From Bagarius yarrelli (taxonomy: Eukaryota > Chordata > Actinopteri > Siluriformes > Sisoridae): a stretch of 64,000 nt of DNA. The notes beneath the pieces were generated by a model. It was given only the letters and a program-made list of their open reading frames with translations. It made no database searches and was not told where the DNA came from. Every line of letters starts with the position of its first letter. Positions within the stretch are counted from its first letter, which is position 1. Shown here piece by piece: positions 1 through 12,000 of the stretch. The DNA is taken from contig VCAZ01000044.1 of assembly GCA_005784505.1 (NCBI GenBank), forward strand, positions 298,501 through 362,500, written 5' to 3'. The position numbers were made by a program, and so were the translations under genes.

Positions 1-3000
1 TGGCTACTATAATTAGAGCCTAGATGTTTATGGTCTTGGTCTTGTAAAGCACTGGCCATAGGCAAAATTTTCTGCCTTACAACCAGTGTTTCTGAAATTC
101 GCTTTGGATTTTTTTACAACCATATCAAATAAAATCACAATTTTGAAGAGAGAAACACGATAACATGCTTAATTGTGCGATATTAAATATGCGATATGAT
201 ATTTTTCACAACTTCATTCAGTTTCATCATACACATTCACCTGTGTTTAAAGATTTTTCTGCCGAGCATAGCTGATACAACTTATACCTGGTTTTGAAGT
301 GATTGTAAAGATTTTAGCGTTTCCCGTTTACGTTGACATTTGAGTTTTAGTCTGCATGCATACATTTGTTTCAAAACTGCCATGTTTTGGGGGTTTATCC
401 TAATTTTGGCAGTAAATCGTCTGCAGCAGCTGCAGCTGCTTTAGGCAGGATCATCTTATCAAGATTAGCTCGATATGAAAGCTTCGCAGCTTGTTGATGG
501 TCTTGCCTCAAAGCATGCGCACACATATCCTAACCAACATCAGCATCCACCTAAAACTATAAGCATAAATTAATATTAGAAGTATTAAATTGCTCTATTT
601 ATTACGGTATGCGATATGCATATAAAGATAGGGCCATGCCTGGTTCAATCTGTATACAATTGCATTGCATTAAAACTAATATATTCCATGTTTGTGTGCT
701 TTTTTTAAATAACAGTCTTTTTATGATCATTTCTTCCTTTGTGATATAAACAATTGCAGGTCAGGAGTTCTCTTCAGCAGATACCTAAAGAACGCTTATT
801 AGTGCAAACTGACACGCAGATTGGATCTATTCAGAGTGTCCTTTTTTCTGCTAAAAGGAAAGTGGGTCAGCATGCAATTCCCTTTCTATGTACGGGCCTT
901 TAACCACCTCATAGACCAAGCTGTCAGTCAGAGAAAAGAATCCAATTTTAATTAACAATGAAGATTTATGAATGTCACAAATAACCATGCAACCAGTTTA
1001 ATTTCAGCCGCTCTTCTCTCATTGGTTAATCCTATGTTTTAAATTTCTAGAGTATAAAATACACCATTTTGCAGTGTTCTGCTTTGTCTTCATCATCATG
1101 CTCCTCAAGGTTTTCTCTGAAAAGAAAATACCTTTGCATACATGTACAAAAGTGTTTGTGATCTCAGCCCACATCAGCCATCATTTTCTCTCTACACATG
1201 TTGCCTCAGGAGAGCTTTGTGGCTGCTGATGGCCGTGCTGTTTAAGTAGAATCAAAGTGAAAAAGCACAGCCCAGTACTCCTCTTTATCAATCTGTTTTT
1301 CAGATTATGCTCAAAGAAAAAGACTTGCTTTTGTCTCATGTGGTTTCTCTAATAATACCTATTCACACAGGATTAGTATTATCTGGAGACCATATTATAA
1401 TATTGATCCTGTCCGAATCGACATCTTTGTGATTTAGTCTGCATTTGGCAGGGTTGGGTATCTTTTTCAAGGTTTTCTGTTTCCTGTGCCTAAGAAATAG
1501 CGGCTGCGTTGGAATGTTTTGGGTGTAATTTGGGTCCTCCATATCACTATACACCACACAACTATATGATCTGCAAAATGAGAAAGCTGAACGAAAACAA
1601 AAACAAAGAGATGAAGATGTATGATGTGCAGTAAGGTAGATTCTTCTCTCACCTATACAAACAAGACATTTCCAAGCGATAGCCTATCTAATGCTTTGAC
1701 ATTATATACAGAAGCTAAGTCAGTAAATACGAGTGAAACCACACACTTTGCTTATTCCGTCAGAAAGCACCACACGAAATTCATATGTAGGGAGGGTAAT
1801 TTCTTAAATGCACTAAATAACATTCTACCCTTACGAATAGAACAAGATATGTATGTGTATATCTGATTTGCCTGTTTACAGTTTTCCCTTTAATCAGCCT
1901 TGTAATAGTTTCTAACTGGCCCTCAATGCTACTTGTAGCAGCTGTTGCTTTAATTGCAATGTCTGTAGAAATTGCATCGTGAAGGAGCAGGGTCCAATCA
2001 TGTGATCAATTATGTGAAAGAACAGCTCTGTACTCACATGCTATAAAATTTCTTTCACTAATAGGTCATTCAAAGCTCCTGTGTGTGTTGGTCGGTAGGT
2101 GAAGGACAAAACACACATATGTTTATATATGTTAAGTTTGACCAAAGTTCCTTTAAAGAATACTAATATTTAAAATTTTAGTTATATCCTCCTGGTACTG
2201 CTTTATTTTTGATAGCAGAAAATTAAAAATTGAGCAAATGTATTGAAACAGATACTTTTTAAAATCACACTGATTTTAATTATGGTCTGGAATCTGTAAC
2301 CTGCAACAATTACTTGAATTCATTGAGTCATTTTCATCACCAAACTGTTGCACCAGGCTTGTTGTTTGTTTAAGCGGGTTTCTAGCGTTATCCTACTCTT
2401 CTGATAATAAAATGCTGTTAGGAATTTGGTGATTGAATTGGTCAGTCTAAAACCCTTCCGTTCTTTCCACCAATAAAACTCTTTGTTTTGCAGGCAGTGT
2501 GTTATGGGTCATTGTCTTGCCACATCTTGAAGTAACTCCAAGTTTAGATTAGATCATTTATCTTTTAACTGTCAGACGGAATGTTTCTCTAGGCTTTTAA
2601 ATCCTGCTGCTACCACCATGAGCTATATTATCAGTAAAGATTAGTGATCCTATTCCAAAAGCAGTAACACAAGTCTAAATAATGACACAGCCTAAGTAGC
2701 AGAACTTTGTAGTCTTTCTGCTCTTCTTTCAAAAATAGATTAGGATAACCCTGCAGTGTATGTCATCGTAAACTGTTGTTTGTGGTGTATTTCTTAGCTC
2801 TTTCCATTCGTTTTCCTTGGCCAACATGTTCATTCCTTGGCTGCACCAGTGTTTGTGTGATAGGTTTAAAGGACTTTCCCTCTGTCACAGCTCTCTAACT
2901 AGCTTGTATGTCCTCACAAGTACATTATTTTGACTTCATGTTGGTTACGCTTTTGAATCCAGTCTTCACAAGACAAACAAAGAGCGTAAACGAACACCTT

Positions 3001-3477
3001 ACATTGTCAGGCACATTTTCTAATATTTTTGACCATTTGAAAATTTTTGGGTTTAAATAAAAGGTGCAAAATTGTATTTCATTTTTATTTTTAACAGTTT
3101 TAGATGAATGTACCAGTAAATAAAAGTTCAAATTCGATTTTATTGTCTTATATTGATCTTTTGTTCCCAAACCCAAATAATGGATTTAGCCTCATCATTC
3201 CAATACTTTTGGGTATAATTAATTAGGCTGTAGAATTTGTATAATAAGCTACAATAATATTTGTTAACATGTTTCTGTTAAGGATCAGATAGCACCTATT
3301 TGTGTTTGTGTGTGTGTGTGTAGTTTCACTGAATTTAATTTAATTTCTATGTTCAAAAATGTTATTAACTCTTTCTATGTTAAATGCATTTTCGTTATTG
3401 TTTTCAGGTTGCTTGTTTCTCCTTATTGGTTCGTGTAGATAATATCCTGTGTTCCAGTCTGTCTTTTTTTTCACTTA
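1..3477. other. upstream DNA with no recognisable gene
   Basis: AT-rich sequence with only short, low-complexity open frames, none resembling a known protein, and no RNA gene recognised. It could hold distal regulatory DNA of slc12a5, but nothing in the sequence shows this. Confidence 0.6.
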
Positions 3478-3485
3478 GTCTACAT

Positions 3486-3652
3486 CAGGGGTATCCAAAC
3501 TCAGTCCTGGAAGTCCAGCGTCTTGCAGAGTTAAGCTCCAACCCTAAGGTGTTGCTAGTTATACTTGAAACTTACAGGTAGGTGTGTTGAGGCAGGTTGG
3601 AGCTAAACTCTGCAGGACACTGGCTCTCCAGGACCAAGATTGGACACCCTTG
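3486..3652. mobile_element. hAT-type MITE with target-site duplications
   Basis: A 167-bp element with terminal inverted repeats: it starts CAGGGGTATCC and ends GGACACCCTTG. It is flanked by 8-bp direct repeats, GTCTACAT (3478-3485) and GTCCACAT (3653-3660), differing at one base. An 8-bp duplication and CAGGG termini are typical of hAT elements. The interior, with two AGCTCCAACC/GGTTGGAGCT arms, matches a very common teleost non-autonomous repeat. No transposase is encoded. Confidence 0.8.
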
Positions 3653-4009
3653 GTCCACATCTACACCGTCAGTGTTTCCAAGTTCCCACATGCTATGATA
3701 GTTCATAACGACCAGTCATTTATTCGTCTGTTTTTTGGGTTTTTATTATAAACTTCTTTAAATAAAATTTTGCTTTTGCTCCCCAAATTAACCTCCTTGT
3801 TACACTGCAATTCACTAACAGCTACAACATCCTGTTCTTTTCTAGATTTGATTAAGGGTTGCTAAGTTATGATACAATTATATTGTAATATATGCTACTA
3901 CTTATTAATACAAGACCTAAATCATGATCAGACCTACTGCTATAAAAGAAAACTATCAAGTTTAATTCTTTACTAATAACACCACAGCCTGAGGTGTTTA
4001 TTTTACTTA

Positions 4010-4203
4010 TATACATTTGCAGTATTTGGTAGACGCCCTTATCCAGAGCGACTTACATTTAGCTCCTTTATAGAGCTGAGCAATTGGAGGTTAAGGGCCT
4101 TGCTTAGGGACCCAGAGTGGTGGCTTTGTGGGGCTGGGAATCGAACCCTGCTCTTTCTGGTATCAGTCAAACACCTTAACCACTGTGCCACCACTGCCCA
4201 GCA
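4010..4203 (-). mobile_element. tRNA-derived SINE
   Basis: Read on the minus strand it begins with a tRNA-like head: an A-box-like TGGCACAGTGGTTAAGG and a B-box GGGTTCGATTCCC. The tail, near 4012-4055, holds the common teleost motif around CCAGAGCGACTTACA. Such elements use an internal RNA polymerase III promoter and LINE machinery in trans. Confidence 0.75.
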
Positions 4204-5617
4204 ATACATACCAGCAATATACTGTAAAATATTTAAATGTTAAACATGTAAAAGAATGACACAAAACACTTTTAATTCGTTTCTAGTTATAATTACTTTT
4301 AGATTTATTTGGATTTTGAAATATTTACTCTATTTTTTTCAATACGTCAAGAGAAAAATGATCAATCTTGTTATGGAGAAACAACGATTGTACATGGCTG
4401 GTTCAAAATCTGATCCTGAGGGATTTTCTCAAAATGTTGAAAAATTATTACAGCAACCAATTTAGTATTAGATGGTTTTTATGCAATAATAAGGCATTGT
4501 TTAATAAGTATTGTTTACCTGTTTAAATAGCATAAACAAACCAAGTATCCAAACCCACTTTCCCCATTTCTACTGTATTTAAAGACAGATCATAATAATA
4601 ACCAGTAAATAGGTTTAAGACTGTTTTTATAATCTGTGCTGCTTTTACAAAAAATAAATCCACCCACAATAAATCTGCCCAATCAGGTACTCATATGTTA
4701 GAATGCTGGATTTGTATTTTCTGATTAAAATTTAGTTTGCAACACTTTTGATTGTGTTTCGGTTATTTGAACTCTAAAGCCTTAGTCGTAATATGTGGTT
4801 GTGTGTTCAAGGTGTGTAAGGTGTAGCTTTTAAACATGACAGTCACTGCAATACACAATACACACCTTAAAATAATGAGAGGTCGAACCACTTAATGCCT
4901 GCTCAATGTAAATCAGGATTGTAGATCAATCTTCACTTATTAATAAAGTATTTCGACTATCCTTCAGGGAGCTTTTCTCATTAAGGAGCCAGGAGCCTTG
5001 TGCAGGTCGATATGGCTGCTGTTTAGACTGGCTGCTCCCACATGTCACACTCAGAGATTCTCTCTTTCTGACATCTCCCGTGGAAAAATGCTTGTCCATT
5101 CATTTATGTTCCTAAGCAGATCGGCACACAGGTGATGCTACTGAAGGTTGTGCTATACGTTGTGTCTGCACAAGGATAGGATTATATCGTATGTACTGAA
5201 AAACACAGACTCAGTCATGCATGGAAAGACTGACAGGCTTCTCTCATTGCTCGGAGCAGTTGCAATGTGTGTGTGTCAAAACAAACTGAAGCAGAATTTC
5301 CTAACGCCATGTTCAGATTACATCATCATACCCAACACTTTTATTTGCCTGTAAATAAGTTCGATCAGAGTGTCCCACTTAATTTTATTTACCCTGTGCT
5401 GGTGTGTGACGGAAACCACAGGGGATGTCACATTTTCCAAAGCAGCTGTGGGTTTAAGAACTTTTCGCAAGGGCATGATAGCAACCATGTGTTTGACAGC
5501 TCTAGTCTTCAATTCAATGTAAGCATGATCCTCTGGCATGTTACCTGCTCTTAGTGGCACTGTAGGGCTGATCTTTGAATGTAAACTGTTTTTTGTAAAA
5601 TTTTAGTATTGATATAT

Positions 5618-5662
<45 letters not shown>
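5618..5662. repeat. (GATA)n microsatellite
   Basis: About 11 near-perfect ATAG units. Confidence 0.95.
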
Positions 5663-5663
<1 letters not shown>

Positions 5664-5839
5664 CACAGACCGACCAGTAGATAGACAAAATAAAATATTA
5701 TTATTAATCAAAAATATATAACTTAGCAACAGTTTATTAATAAACTGTAATGGGAAGGAGGAGGGGGGGGTGTTAGAGAAACTTAAAATCTTGGAATTTA
5801 AGTTTGTTGGAACCAGCTTGGAACCAGTAAACCACAGAA

Positions 5840-6890
5840 CTAGTATTCAGGATTAGATACAGGATGTCCTTTCTGGGAACCCACAAATTCTCGACGTCGG
5901 AACCTTAAGATCTCCTTTACTGTTTAGGTGGTTCTCCAGGTTTACCAGACAGCTAAAGCTCAATAGACAAAGGAGAGACAAGTAAGTAATAGGGTTTAAG
6001 AAGTGAAATGTAGGTTGTATAAACGACACTGTAATGGAAGCTAAAGTTCATAGATCACATTGTTGATCTGTCTGGTCACTTTGAAGGGTCTGACCTGGTT
6101 GGAAAATTGCTACTGGGTTCCTCCAGACATCTGCACTTTGCTTTTGCCTGTGGCTTGTTGTTGTAGTGAGTTCTGTGTGTACTCGGCCTAGGCAAGGAGA
6201 TTGTTCAAGAAGAAGTTCTGGTTTTTTTTTCTGCGAAAGAAGGCACAGAGGTAACGCCCGAGCTCATGAATCTTACTCTCTGTCTGCCCGTTATTCTTAG
6301 GATGATTACCAGATGACAGATTCATGACAGAGTGAGTAATAAGCCTTCCAGGCACATAAGATAACTGAGGCCCTCGAGGAATCTTTTTGGGTATGCCGAA
6401 ATTTTTAAACGCACTGTTGAACATTACCTCGGCACTCTCCATGGCTGTTGGGAGACTGGAAAGTGGGACCAGACAGCAGGCCTTGGAGAAGCGGTCTACT
6501 GCCACCAAAATACAAGTAATAACATCGGAGGCTGGAAGGTATGTGACAAAGTCCACTCACGCATCGGGTGTAAGCGGAGGTAGGAATTTTCCCACTGGCA
6601 AATGGCGCACTCCTGACAACCCCCCACTTACGTTCTAAAGTTGTTGGCTAGTCCAGGCCACCAGAAGCGATCCTTTAGCAGTAAGATAGTCTGGTTAGTG
6701 TCGGGATGGCTGATGCACAGGAAGGCATGTTTGGAGCGAATCAGGTTGCGTCTCTGGCTTTGGAGAACATACGTGAGATTTAGAGGACACCCTGGTGGAG
6801 CGGGGTCAGGGACACTGGCTTTGGAAATACTTTGGTTCATCTTCCACTAAATGAGACTTAATATGAGCTCTGGGGCATGTTATCAAGACA
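5840..6890 (-). pseudogene. decayed Ty3/Gypsy integrase (pol 3' part)
   Basis: Reading the minus strand from 6840 downward: an HHCC zinc-binding region (HPDTNQT, then FWWPGLANNF, then a CxxC), then the integrase core (MDFVTYLP with the first catalytic Asp, and GQTESKIHELG with the Glu), then the SLLKP-type C-terminal region and a chromodomain-like tail near 5880-5950. There are stops and frameshifts, and the segment around the second catalytic Asp is missing, so the copy is dead. No LTRs were recognised. It lies next to the RTE-type fragment at 6975-7990, in the same orientation. Confidence 0.8.
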
Positions 6891-6974
6891 TGGTGTTGGC
6901 TTTGGCATTCTTGGAGCCTAGATGGTAGGAAATCTTGAAATGAAGCCAGGGGAAGGATATTGCCCAACAGGCTT

Positions 6975-7990
6975 GATTTTAAACATTCTCCTACCATTAT
7001 ATTCACTAACCCTCCTTTGTACATGTCCAAACCACCTTAATCTAGTTTTTCTGACTTACTTTCAAAAACATTTAACATAAGCCCTGATAAACTCGTTTCT
7101 AATCCTGTCCAACCTCGTCACTCACAAAGAAAACTTCACTATCTTCAGCTTTGCCACCTGTCTCTTCTTCAGTGCTACTGTCCCCAAACCATACATCATA
7201 GCTGGTCTCACCACTGTCTTGTACACCTTCCCCTTGATTCTATCTTAATCTACAACTGACTTTCAGTCTTCTTCTCTCCAGAGCAAACCTCCACCTCTCC
7301 AGGTTTTCGTTCACCTGCTCCCTGCTCACACTACAGATCACAATGTCATCTGCAAATATCATTGTCCAAGGAGATTCCCGTCTGACCTCGTCTGTCAACC
7401 AATCCATCATCACAGTAAACAAAAAGGGACTCAGAGCTGATCCCTGATGCAGTCCCACCTCTATTTAAACTCTTCTGTCTGACCTACTGCACACCTCACC
7501 ACTGTCCTGCTCTTCTTTTGGTACTCTATTATATGCTTTTTTTCAGGTCTAAAAAAACAATACCTGTACTTCTCCATTAGCATTCCCAGAGCAAAGACTG
7601 CATCTGTGGGGGGGGTTTTTGGGAATAAAGCCATACTGCTGTTCACAAATATCTACCACTTTCCTCAACCTAGCTTTGACTACTCTTTCCCATACCTTGA
7701 TTGTATGACATCAACTTTATGCCTCCATAGTTGTTGCAACTTTGCACATCGCTCTTGTTCTTAAACCAGTACACTTCTCCTCCAGACTTCAGGTATCTTC
7801 TCACTTAAATCCTGTTAAACGATCTAGTGCTGCCTCTCCTAGACAATTTCACACCTCCACCCGTATCTCATCAGGACCAACCCTCTTTCCTATTTGCATT
7901 CTCTTTAAAGCCAACCTAATTTCATATGAACTAATCTTTTGAAGTTCCTGCTTCACAATATTTACCTCTTCTACCCCTTTCTCCCTTAAT
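6975..7990 (-). pseudogene. decayed non-LTR retrotransposon reverse transcriptase (RTE-like)
   Basis: On the minus strand, fragments in several frames spell an RT of the RTE/BovB-like type common in teleosts. In order they are: a GPDEIR-like segment near 7860, NNYGGIKL near 7720, SRTVVRCAVGQTEEFK at about 7461-7510, GLHQGSALSPFLF and the catalytic FADDIVICS box at 7320-7455, and RWFGHVQRR near 7020. Multiple frameshifts and stops break it. The 5' half, including any endonuclease, is absent. Confidence 0.8.
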
Positions 7991-8239
7991 TGTTCTTGTT
8001 GAAATATGCTTTATATACAGACCTGTCATTTCTGAGCAGAGCAGATTAATGATTTTGGTTGCTACGACAGCAGTTATAACAGTGCTGGATTCATAAGATT
8101 AACATAGAAGTTTGTTTTATAATGTCATTCATCCTAGTTCTAATCCCGCTTGTTGTCTGTCTGTCCCTATTTCACAGATAAGAAAGAAAGGAAGAAAGAA
8201 AAAATAAAGATACATAGATTTCGATTAGTTTTGATGTCC

Positions 8240-8984
8240 TTGTACTTACATTAGAGAGAGAGAGAGCAAAGAACACACAGAGAAAGAGAGAGAGAGAGTG
8301 AAAGAGAGAGAGAATGAGGTCCTATGCATAATCTCACCTTCTAACAACCATGAGATGAAAACAGATGAAGAGCCTTTCAACAGCATCTCTTCAGACCTCT
8401 CTCCTCCCTCTTTCATGCTCCAATCACCTCTTTCTTTCTCTTTCTCTTCCTCTCTCTCTCTTTCCCCTCTATTCTTTTCCTGTCTTGTTTAGTTTCTAAG
8501 GAGAATGTACGCTATGCTGAAGCCCAGGCAATATTTTCCTTAAGCTTCAGGACCACTGATCTCGGTGAATGTGAAAGCGTATGCCTATATTCAGCTTTGT
8601 GCGTGTAAACGAGGGAGCGAGAGAAAGCGTTCCATCATCCAACTCTTCCAACCCTTGCTCTCTATGAGATCCTCCTCCTCCTGAAGAGAGAGAGCGAGAG
8701 CTAAAGAGAGCGAGGGAACAGAGACACGGGGACGACGACAAGAAGCGAAACAGCGTAGAGAGAAAAAGCTCACTATTTCAAATATTTTTTCTACCGTGCT
8801 GCTCCTGCTTTATCTAACCTTCAGCAGTAAACAAGGACAGTAGACAGCTCTGTCCATATTACTCTCTCTTTCCTCCCTGTGTTCGGGTGGGAGTGCGTGA
8901 TTTTCTTTTTTTTTTTCAACTGGTGAGGGACAGTTTGGAGGCAACTCTAAGGACCAGATAAAAGAGGAGAAGCTGAGAGCCACA
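8240..8984 (+). promoter_or_regulatory. slc12a5: presumed promoter and 5' UTR of the KCC2b-type transcript
   Basis: This is the stretch directly upstream of the exon 1 ATG. It is markedly purine/pyrimidine skewed: GA repeats at about 8253-8311, a CT-rich run at about 8425-8475, and GAGAGAGCGAGAG sequence at about 8684-8765. GC content rises relative to the upstream DNA, and no TATA box stands out. The transcription start cannot be fixed from sequence. Placement rests only on position relative to the start codon and on composition. Confidence 0.45.
8253..8315. repeat. (GA)n-rich low-complexity tract
   Basis: Interrupted GA repeats about 700 bp upstream of the exon 1 start codon. Confidence 0.8.
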
Positions 8985-9039
8985 ATGCTCAACAACCTCA
9001 CCGAGTGTGAGGAGGGAGAGGGGGGAGCAAACAGCCAGG
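8985..9039 (+). CDS. slc12a5: slc12a5 coding exon 1 (KCC2b-type first exon)
   Basis: Encodes MLNNLTECEEGEGGANSQ plus the first base of a Gly codon. Mammalian KCC2b starts with a nearly identical acidic peptide beginning MLNNLT, so this start is well supported. The ATG at 8985 has A at -3, a good initiation context. The exon ends at a strong donor, GTGAGT at 9040-9045, in phase 1, and joins the exon at 45623 to give the KCC2 sequence GDGNPKESSPF. In mammals a second promoter gives KCC2a with a different first exon; no such exon was recognised upstream here. Confidence 0.93.
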
Positions 9040-12000
9040 GTGAGTGGTGGAATCTCTCTCTTTCTCTCACACACGCACGCATACACGCACACAAACATAA
9101 GCATTTGACATACATTCCAACATGCACATTCATATTGTATACAAGCAGTCACAATGCTGTGCACACACAATCAGTCACCTTAGCATGCTTGGAGTGAAGG
9201 GAAGAGGAGGAGGAGATGAAGAGAGACAGAAAAAGAGAGAGTAAGAGAGAGAGTAGGAGGGGTGTTTTCTGCTGTTGCTGTTGCTGCCTGCTTCGGATCC
9301 CCTCTTCTTTTTTACTGCATGCAAACCGTGATTAGAATAGTAAACAGCTCTTCGGTTTAGGTGTGATGGCTTGGTGCTCACTCATGACACACTTCATAGG
9401 GTGACCATGGACAGCATCGAGCTCCCCAAGCGCTGGTCACATCTATGAAGTGGCTTATGTTCTAGGTGTTTAGTGAAGATAAACCTTTTTACAAAATGTC
9501 ATCCCCTAAATGCAGTGATCCTCAAAAAGCTCAAGTAGAGTAGTAAAGTAACACTAACAGCACTAACCCCAGGTTAAAAAAGAACAAAACGTGGCGAAAC
9601 CCTGCTTTAACCTACTCGTACTGGTGAATTTTAAAGGATCTGAAACATACTTTTATATTCATGAGTATTTATTTGTCTCACGATTGCAATTGCACGTTTT
9701 ATTAGATCACACGAGCGCTGTGTGAAGCGCATGATACTGAAGCTGTCTCCCACTCATTAATCACACCCCCTTTTGTGTGGAGCAAATCAAATTACATAAG
9801 ATCTGTGTGTGTGTGTGTGTGTGTGTGTCTTTGACATGATAGTGTCTATCTTGTATGTAAATTTACTATATATTTAGGTAAATTAGAATAAAATGAGTCT
9901 GCATAAGTGCGTCACAGGTTGTTATTTTCAGCTTACACATATTGACCCTGCTTTTAAATATGATGTAGTCTTAACTCACGGCATTACGATCCCTTCCGTC
10001 ATGTTTTTTTTTTTTACTTTTTTAATTTATCAGTTTAAGTGTTTAACTTCTCATCATCATGGTTGTTTTTTTCTATGCCGTGGTCTGAAACCGTGCTGCT
10101 GTCCGTGGTGCTGATTTGTCCTCTTTATTAAAGTCTGAGTGGCTTTATCAGGAGACTTGGCTGAGAGTACTACTATCTCCTCTCCTACACAATAAAAGGC
10201 GTTCGTCTTCAAATACGTTCAGCATCCTCCGTGATTTAGCGTATTCATGAGATGCCATCTGATTATGCTGTTTCGCTCATTATCGAGAGAAGCTGTTCAC
10301 ACAACATGGGGAACAAATAAGAAGCCTACTTTTATCTTTTAATGTAAGCGACGGTCGGATTTGAGCTTGCTCCTCAGGGATACGTCATTGTTTTTGATCG
10401 CATTATTAATATTATTATTGCGTCTCTTCAGATAAGCCAACGGGTTCATATGATTTGATCTGATGTAAAATACATCATTAATTAATCTCTTTTTGGTTCT
10501 TTTACAAAATCTAGACCGGTTTCTCTTAATAGAGTATAATTTTAGCCTGAGCTTGATATTAATATGATATTGATATATAACTTCTTATATCAAAATCAAT
10601 TTTAACAATATGTGTTTTAATATGCTTTATTAAAAAAAGGGTGTAGTGTCACAATAGAATTGGTGCCCTACAGCTCCAAACACTGAGCTCAGATTAATGT
10701 CTGTGTAGAGTATCGCTTTTTTAAAAATAAGTGTTTTCTTCAGGCTTCATCAGTTTTCTGCCAGATGCAGACACTTGGATTTGTAGATCTAGTCATGAAA
10801 TATTGTCCTGAATTTGTATGCATGGTGCACTGCAATAGACAGGTGAGCTGAGAGATTTTTCAGAAAATGTTGGACCATGATAAAGTGGTTAAAAGCAGCC
10901 GATAAGATTTAAAAATGTAAAAGATTCCTTTATTCTTTTTCTTTTTTTAAAGCTAAATAATGAATAATTTATTTTTCAGTGAAAGCATTATCACTTTCCT
11001 GATGTAACACTACAATCTTCCCTGGAAACCTGTACTTATCCAGCTACTAGCAGAGCTTTTCTGACAAGTTAAGATAAAAATTAATAAATTAAACAGAATA
11101 ACAACCTTTTTCATGGTTTTAACTTTAGAATTCATGGCTTTTGCCAAAGTCTGTATGATCTGTGTTTCAAGCTTATGTAAGTGTGCTGGTAAGGTGTCCA
11201 TAAACTTGTGAGCATATAGTGTTTCTGTAAAAGCAGGAGTGGAAGGCTTCTATTTATACCAACATAATGTTTATAGTATCTTTTATCTCTTATCCAGTAT
11301 TAAAAAAAACAAGAAAAGGGAACCCGAGCTATTTAGAGTACTCTCAGGCACACATGCAGAACTGAAGAACTAGTATGCATTTAGATTTCTCTTTACTTGA
11401 TATTTTGTTTATTATTAAAGCTATACATTCTTCTTTTAAATAAAACAACAGCTTACTTACTTTCGATTCAGAATTGCTGAAAGTTTTTCCACAAAAATAG
11501 CTTTTTGGGACCTCCTGGGACTATCAAGAACCCTCCAAAGTTCTTGGTAGCCTATAAAAAGGTTTTACAATACAAAGATCTTTTTTCAGTTCAGTTGTTC
11601 ATTGGAGTTCAAAGATGAGTTTGTTACAAATAAGTGTTCTTTTTTATTAACAAGTCACATGAACAACACAACTACAGGCACATGGAGAAGTATAGTGGCA
11701 GACAAAAACAGGAAAAGGTATCGGTTACAAAACTAGGAATATGCAAAAGTATTGGAAGTATAGGCAAATACGAGCACCCTAGATGGAAACAGTACACAAA
11801 CAAACAAAGGGAACTGATCAGGACCAAAATTTAGAACAGTTAAAAAACTAAACAGCTTAAAAGAGATGAAAAACCAAAATACACCGTAAGAAACAAGAGG
11901 AACAACATTGAAACTCTGGTTGGCTGAGAGTGTGGAAGTGCCAGTGGTAGCTGAGAGCTGGTGGTGCTCATGATGGGCTGGGCTTTATGAAACAGTGGCT

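Noticed and set aside
1047..1070. TATA-like GAGTATAAAATACACC as a promoter of an upstream gene
   Set aside because: No coding exon or other promoter feature nearby; such words are common in AT-rich DNA.
8880..8900. Egr4-type binding site in the presumed promoter (GTGGGAGTGCG region)
   Set aside because: It does not match the GCGTGGGCG/GCGGGGGCG consensus well enough to claim.
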